Origin: Elusimicrobiota bacterium | GTDB lineage: Bacteria > Elusimicrobiota > Elusimicrobia > O2-12-FULL-59-9 | Reading direction: 5' to 3' | DNA: 10,045 nt | NCBI GenBank assembly: GCA_016206405.1 | Contig: JACQRQ010000076.1 | Location: forward strand, 1-10,045 | In this document: positions 6,300-10,045 of the stretch, one piece after another | Position numbering within the stretch: the first letter of the stretch is position 1 | Layout: each line of letters opens with the position of its first letter | The notes under the pieces: generated by a model | Seen by the model: the letters and a program-made list of their open reading frames with translations, nothing else | The model's database searches: none | What the model was told of the DNA's origin: nothing | Made by a program: the position numbers and the translations under genes

Positions 6300-6776
6300 T
6301 TACTTCTCCTGATACTGGACTTCTTTTTTGCCTTCCTTATGCGACCGGACCCCCAAAAGCAAAGTGTTCCACGACAAAAGCGCGCATTTGATTCGGGCCG
6401 GGTATTTTTGAACCCCTTCCAGGGCCCTGGCCTCCTCGAGGACGTCGGGCAAATCCTCAAAAGAGCTTTCCCCGAGCATCGCCCTTTTAAAACCCTCCGC
6501 CAGCTTCGAGGCTTCCTCCAAGGTTTGTCCCTTGACGGCTTCCGACATCATGGCGGCCGAAGACTGGGAAATGACGCAGCCATGCCCGTCTATTTTGCAG
6601 TCCTCGACCACACCGCCTCTCAAAGAGACGGTCAAGACCACCTCGTCGCCGCAGAGCGGGTTGATTCCCTGGGACTCGATGTCCGGCGAAGCGACCCGGC
6701 CGCGGTGGCGGGTGCTGCGAAAATAATCCAGCAAAACCTCGCGGTAGAGGTCTTGTAATTCGGCGTCTCCTTCCAT
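6300..6776 (-). CDS. sufU: SufU, sulfur acceptor/transfer protein
   Basis: SufU is a zinc-dependent sulfurtransferase that takes the persulfide sulfur from SufS and passes it to the SufBCD scaffold. The 158-residue product shows LYREVLLDYFRSTRHRG (10-26), NPLCGDEV (39-46) with Cys42 and Asp44, DGHGCVISQSSAAMM (63-77) with Cys67, and KCALLSWNTL (130-139) with Cys131. The Cys42, Asp44, Cys67 and Cys131 set is the metal site of SufU. The stretch between Cys67 and Cys131 has the extra residues that separate SufU from IscU. The last 14 residues are a charged tail. The ATG at 6776 follows the sufS stop by 26 bases and is preceded by a GGGGG stretch. No SufE is seen, in keeping with a SufS-SufU pair. 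Confidence 0.94.
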   Translation of the reverse strand: MEGDAELQDLYREVLLDYFRSTRHRGRVASPDIESQGINPLCGDEVVLTVSLRGGVVEDCKIDGHGCVISQSSAAMMSEAVKGQTLEEASKLAEGFKRAMLGESSFEDLPDVLEEARALEGVQKYPARIKCALLSWNTLLLGVRSHKEGKKEVQYQEK

Positions 6777-6802
6777 AAAATGCCCCCGGAAAGCGCCGCG
6801 GA

Positions 6803-8044
6803 CTACGGCACTTTCACCTTGAAAAATTCCTTCACTTTGCGTATGGCGCGAAGCATGACATCGACTTCATCGACCGTGTTGTAGAAATAAAAACTGGCGC
6901 GCACCGTTCCGCTGGTTTTAAAACGCCGCATCAAAGGCTGGCAGCAATGGTGGCCGGCGCGCACCGCCACGCCCTCGGTGTCCAAAATCGTGCCGACGTC
7001 GTGCGCGTGGACGCCCTCCAGATTAAAAGACAGGATGCCCCCCCGCCGCTCCGGCCGGCTGGGGCCGTAGAGCCTCAACTCCTTTTCTTGCGACAAAGCG
7101 TCCATCGCGTAGCGCGTCAAGCCGCGCTCATGCCGGTCTATCGCCTCCCAACCCAGCCGGGACAAATACTCCAGGGCGGCGCCGAAGGCGACGATGCCGC
7201 CGATATGCGGCGTGCCGGCTTCAAATTTATAGGGAATCTCATTGTAGGTCGAATGCGACAAATGCACTTCGCGGATCATATCTCCGCCCCCCAAAAAAGG
7301 GTTCATGCCTTCCAAAAGCCGCTTTTTTCCATAAAGCACGCCCAGGCCGGTCGGCCCCAGCATTTTGTGAGCCGAAAAAACCAGGAAATCGCAGTCCCAA
7401 GCCGCCACATCCGTCCGCAAATGCGGCGTCCACTGGGCCGCGTCGACCAAAGTCAAGGCGCCCTGCTCGCGCGCCAGGCCGAGCAGCTCCTCGACGGGAT
7501 TGATGGTCCCGAAGGCGTTGTTTGCCGCCGTGAAGGCGAAAAGCTTCGTCCTCGGCGTCAAAAGGGTCTTGAGAGCCTCCAAATCCAAGCATCCATCCTC
7601 AAGAATCGGCACGAATTTAAGCTGCGCGCTTTTTTCCTGGGCCAATATCTGCCAAGGCACGATATTGGAGTGGTGTTCCATGCCGGTCAAAAGGATCTCA
7701 TCGCCGGCCTTCAGGAATTTGCGCCCCCAGGCGTAGGCGACCAAATTAATCGCCTCGGTGGCGTTGCGGGTGAAGATGATCTGTTCCGGGCCGGGAGCAT
7801 GGAGGAAGCGCGCCGTCTGGGCGCGGACCGCCTCGCATTGATCGGTGGCTTCCTGGGAAAGCGCGTGAATGCCCCGGTGCACATTGGCGTTGGTCTGCGC
7901 ATAGTATCGCTGCAGCGCCTCAAGCACCGCTTTCGGTTTTTGGCTTGTAGCCGCGTTGTCGAAATACACGAGGTTTTTGCCGCGGACTTTGCGGCCAAGA
8001 ATCGGGAAATCCTCTCGAATCTTGTTCACGTCGAATTTCATCAT
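6803..8044 (-). CDS. sufS: Cysteine desulfurase SufS (class V aminotransferase fold)
   Basis: SufS is a pyridoxal-phosphate enzyme that converts L-cysteine to L-alanine and leaves a persulfide on its active-site cysteine for SufU. The 413-residue product has the expected length and motifs: YFDNAATSQKP (27-37), NVHRGIHALS (54-63), EHHSNIVPWQ (123-132), TINPV (180-184), the PLP-phosphate and ring contacts around LVDAAQ (199-204, Asp201 and Gln204), and FSAHKMLGPTG (223-233) with Lys227 as the Schiff-base lysine. RAGHHCCQPLM (362-372) carries the catalytic Cys367 followed by a second cysteine, where family members usually have Ala. Small departures are SAHK for the usual SGHK and AAQWTPH for the usual GAQS-type motif. 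The start is ATG 8044 (a second ATG follows at 8041), three bases after the Rieske gene stop. This is the group II (SufS) type, not IscS. Confidence 0.95.
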   Translation of the reverse strand: MMKFDVNKIREDFPILGRKVRGKNLVYFDNAATSQKPKAVLEALQRYYAQTNANVHRGIHALSQEATDQCEAVRAQTARFLHAPGPEQIIFTRNATEAINLVAYAWGRKFLKAGDEILLTGMEHHSNIVPWQILAQEKSAQLKFVPILEDGCLDLEALKTLLTPRTKLFAFTAANNAFGTINPVEELLGLAREQGALTLVDAAQWTPHLRTDVAAWDCDFLVFSAHKMLGPTGLGVLYGKKRLLEGMNPFLGGGDMIREVHLSHSTYNEIPYKFEAGTPHIGGIVAFGAALEYLSRLGWEAIDRHERGLTRYAMDALSQEKELRLYGPSRPERRGGILSFNLEGVHAHDVGTILDTEGVAVRAGHHCCQPLMRRFKTSGTVRASFYFYNTVDEVDVMLRAIRKVKEFFKVKVP

Positions 8045-8047
8045 GGC

Positions 8048-8377
8048 TCAAGCCTTGACCGCTTCGTCTTCCAACTCCACGAGCACGTCGCCGTCTTGGA
8101 CCTTGGTTTTAAATACCCGGATGGCGACCACCGCCGGCATCCTGGTCGCCGCGCCGGAGCGAATGTCAAAACGGGCGCCGTGGCGCGGACATTCTATCTC
8201 TTGGCCGCAGAGCCGGCCCTCTCCCAGCGGCCCATCGTCATGGCTGCAAACGTCCTGAACGGCAAAATACTGGCCCCCCGAGTTGCAAAGGGCGATGCGT
8301 GTCCCCAAGGCTTCGAATATTTTCACTTTTCCGGCTTTCACCTGCGCGGAGGAAGCCAATTTAATCCAGCGCGACAT
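8048..8377 (-). CDS. Small Rieske [2Fe-2S] ferredoxin
   Basis: The 109-residue protein is a single Rieske domain. The ligands are CSHDDG (Cys44, His46) and CPRHGARF (Cys63, His66), the C-x-H-x16-C-x2-H pattern. Flanking features such as YFAVQDVCSH and the closing acidic strand are typical of the ferredoxin subunits of non-heme oxygenases (NirD/BphF-like). No membrane anchor or signal peptide is present, so it is soluble. Its position between sufD and sufS, 22 bases after sufD and 3 before sufS, is one it occupies in suf operons of several phyla. There it probably supplies electrons or serves as a cluster carrier, but the role is not proven. The ATG at 8377 gives the normal MSRWIKLA-type start; the longer open frame to 8614 overlaps sufD and shows no conserved residues. 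Confidence 0.92.
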   Translation of the reverse strand: MSRWIKLASSAQVKAGKVKIFEALGTRIALCNSGGQYFAVQDVCSHDDGPLGEGRLCGQEIECPRHGARFDIRSGAATRMPAVVAIRVFKTKVQDGDVLVELEDEAVKA

Positions 8378-8399
8378 AAGATTTTTCCCGGGCCGCCCT

Positions 8400-9596
8400 T
8401 CAGCCCTTTTCTTCCAAATCCCGCAGCCGGCCCTCGATGCGCTCGTAGACCATCTCCCGCAAGCCCTCGGGAAGGCGCTTGAAAACGGGCTCGGCGAACG
8501 CGAGAGCCAGAATCTGGACCGCGGACTTGGGATCCACCCCGCGGGCGGCCAGATAATAGAGCTCCTCTTCAGACACGGGGCCAGCGGTCGCCCCGTGCTT
8601 GCAATGCACGGCATCCGTTAAAATCTCCAAAATAGGGGTGGTGTCGGCTCGAGCTTGGGATGACAAAAGCAGATTATGATTCGACTGATAGGCCTCCGTC
8701 TGCGTCGCCTCCCGTTCGATGCGCACCATCCCCGTGTAAATAGAGCGCGCCTGTCCCTGCAAAGCGGTGCGATAGAGAAGGTCGCTGGTCGTGTGCTTTC
8801 CGAGATGATGCTGTTTGGTATTGAGGTCAAAATGCTGTTTTCCGCCGCCGAAAACCAGCCCAAAGATCTCGCTGCGCGCTCCTTGGCCGGAGAGGGAAAC
8901 CTCCAAGTGACTTTTGTGGACGGCCGCGCCCAAGGCCACCGAAGAATGGCTTAGATGAGCGTCGCGCTCAAGACGGCAGCGTTCCAGGGAAAAATAGCCC
9001 GAGTCCGGCTCCAAATCTTCGCACACGCTCACGTCCAAACGGGCGCCCGGCTCCAGCAAAACGTCCGAGCAAACGACGGAGCGTCCGGCCTTTCCAAAGT
9101 GCTCCCGCACGAGGGTCGAGCGGCTTTCCGGCCCGGCCGCCACGATGAGACGGGGAAAGCTGTGGGTGGACGGGCCGGATTCTCCGAATCTGATCCCGAT
9201 GGGGATCGGGACCTCCAGCCCGGGCGGAATATGCACGAAAACGCCCTGGCTCCAAAGGGCTTGGTTGAGCAGTTCGAGCTTGGCCAGGGGCCCGTCCGTT
9301 TTGGGCTCCAAGCAGGGCTCGATCCACCGGCCGTATTTTTGGAAAGCTTCCCGAAGGTCTTGGATCACCACGCCATGCCGGCGCAACTCGTCGAGCTTGG
9401 GGACCAAAGAGGAGAGAGCCGCCTCGTCCATCGGCCGTCCGGAGGCCGGGGCGGAGTCCGCCCGCCAAAAATTGAAATCATTCCGGCGCCACGTTTCGAC
9501 TTCCTTGGCGGGCGCGGGCGTGGCGTCAAAGACCTGCTTGGATTTGGATCTTAACTGATCCAGGCGCTTCAAATCTAATGGAACTGCGGTGGCCAT
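8400..9596 (-). CDS. sufD: SufD, Fe-S scaffold complex subunit
   Basis: SufD pairs with SufB and the ATPase SufC to form the SufBC2D scaffold on which clusters are built; SufD is tied to iron entry. The 398-residue product has the family layout. The variable N-terminal helical part includes ETWRRNDF (34-41), as in FeS assembly SufBD proteins. The right-handed beta-helix core (about 115-330) includes FVHIPPGLEVPIP (120-132) and HHLGKHTTSDLLYR (263-276). The C-terminal helical part begins AVHCKHGATAGPVSEEELYYL (329-349), which contains His334, equivalent to the functionally important His of E. coli SufD, and continues with ARGVDPKSA (351-359). The ATG at 9596 lies 14 bases after the sufB stop with GGGGCG five bases upstream. 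An alternative call as a second SufB is less likely because the SufB-specific RCDALILD motif is absent. Confidence 0.93.
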   Translation of the reverse strand: MATAVPLDLKRLDQLRSKSKQVFDATPAPAKEVETWRRNDFNFWRADSAPASGRPMDEAALSSLVPKLDELRRHGVVIQDLREAFQKYGRWIEPCLEPKTDGPLAKLELLNQALWSQGVFVHIPPGLEVPIPIGIRFGESGPSTHSFPRLIVAAGPESRSTLVREHFGKAGRSVVCSDVLLEPGARLDVSVCEDLEPDSGYFSLERCRLERDAHLSHSSVALGAAVHKSHLEVSLSGQGARSEIFGLVFGGGKQHFDLNTKQHHLGKHTTSDLLYRTALQGQARSIYTGMVRIEREATQTEAYQSNHNLLLSSQARADTTPILEILTDAVHCKHGATAGPVSEEELYYLAARGVDPKSAVQILALAFAEPVFKRLPEGLREMVYERIEGRLRDLEEKG

Positions 9597-9610
9597 GCTT
9601 CGCCCCGGCC

Positions 9611-10045
9611 TCAGCCGACGGCCCCCTCCATCTCGAGCTGGATGAGCCGGTTGAGCTCCACGGCGTACTCCATGGGCAGCTCTTTGGTGAAAGCCTCAAA
9701 AAAACCGTTGACGATCAAAGTCGTCGCCTGGGACTCCGAAAGCCCGCGGCTCATCAAATAAAACATCTGATCCTCGCCGATCTTGGAGACCGTCGCTTCA
9801 TGCTCGATGTTGACGCGGTCGCCTTCGATCTCCATGGTCGGATAGGTGTCGGATTGGGAGCGATCGTCCAGGATTAAGGCGTCGCAGCGGACATTGACCT
9901 TGACGTCATGGGCCTGCGGATAGACCTTGACCAAACCGCGATAACTGGCGCGTCCGCCGTCCTTGGAGATTGATTTCGAAACGATGGTTCCGGAGGTGTG
10001 GGGCGCGGCGAAAATAAGCTTGGCCCCCGCATCCTGGTGCTGCCC
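9611..10045 (-). CDS. sufB: SufB C-terminal part (cut by window end)
   Basis: The frame is open to the right edge and supplies the last 144 residues of SufB, the subunit that accepts sulfur and forms the cluster interface with SufD. The visible part begins GQHQDAGAKLIFAAPHTSG and continues with IVSKSISKDGGRASYRG (21-37), both SufB-specific. RCDALILDDRSQSDTYP (53-69) has the conserved cysteine (E. coli Cys405 equivalent, here residue 54). EHEATVSKIGEDQMFYLMSRG (81-101) carries the His and Glu equivalent to E. coli His433 and Glu434 (residues 82 and 83). The internal ATG at 9934 is not the start because homology continues upstream of it. Full SufB is about 460-480 residues, so roughly two-thirds lie outside. 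sufC is not in the window and is expected upstream of sufB. Confidence 0.96.
   Translation of the reverse strand, partial: GQHQDAGAKLIFAAPHTSGTIVSKSISKDGGRASYRGLVKVYPQAHDVKVNVRCDALILDDRSQSDTYPTMEIEGDRVNIEHEATVSKIGEDQMFYLMSRGLSESQATTLIVNGFFEAFTKELPMEYAVELNRLIQLEMEGAVG

Noticed and set aside
6947..8482. A 511-codon open frame on the plus strand opposite sufS and the Rieske gene
   Set aside because: It is the antisense shadow of strongly conserved genes in GC-rich DNA. Its translation shows no domain, and the opposite strand has unambiguous SufS and Rieske motifs throughout.
8378..8614. Long upstream extension of the Rieske gene overlapping sufD
   Set aside because: The extra residues are low-complexity and read through sufD in another frame; the Rieske domain starts naturally at 8377.

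Overview
The window is chromosomal DNA from a GC-rich bacterium with compact gene spacing and no sign of phage, insertion sequence, plasmid or CRISPR content. The organism cannot be fixed from the sequence. The iron-sulfur operon uses SufU rather than SufE and carries a small Rieske ferredoxin, a layout found in several Gram-positive and uncultured phyla. My memory of similar intergenic AGTGGTAG-type repeats in Elusimicrobiota-like metagenomes is only a weak hint.

Layout. Positions 2-187 (+) hold the C-terminal end of an unrecognised protein. Positions 183-275 form an unusual inverted array of degenerate 8-base repeats. Positions 335-1246 (+) are folD (one-carbon folate metabolism). A small predicted secreted or membrane protein (1240-1695, minus strand) converges on folD with a 7-base overlap of coding ends and has its own extended -10 promoter near 1736-1744. 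A second small cluster of the same octamer lies at 1771-1794.

From 1805 to the right edge every gene is on the minus strand and tightly packed, so it reads as one operon transcribed right to left: sufB (cut by the window edge), sufD, Rieske ferredoxin, sufS, sufU, a SufT-like MIP18 (DUF59) protein, an Rrf2/IscR-like regulator, a PHP-domain phosphoesterase, nadA, and a DUF255 thioredoxin-fold protein. Gaps are 2-34 bases and two junctions are 4-base ATGA overlaps.

How the genes work together. SufS takes sulfur from cysteine and SufU accepts it. SufB and SufD, with SufC presumably just outside the window, form the scaffold, and SufT probably helps cluster maturation or transfer. The Rrf2 protein has three C-terminal cysteines and probably senses cluster status and controls the operon. 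NadA is itself a [4Fe-4S] enzyme and so a likely client of the machinery. The PHP and DUF255 proteins are coupled to nadA but their roles here are unknown.

Most of the window is well-known biology. The least explained items are the octamer arrays, the orphan membrane protein, and the DUF255 protein whose usual CxxC motif reads CxxS.
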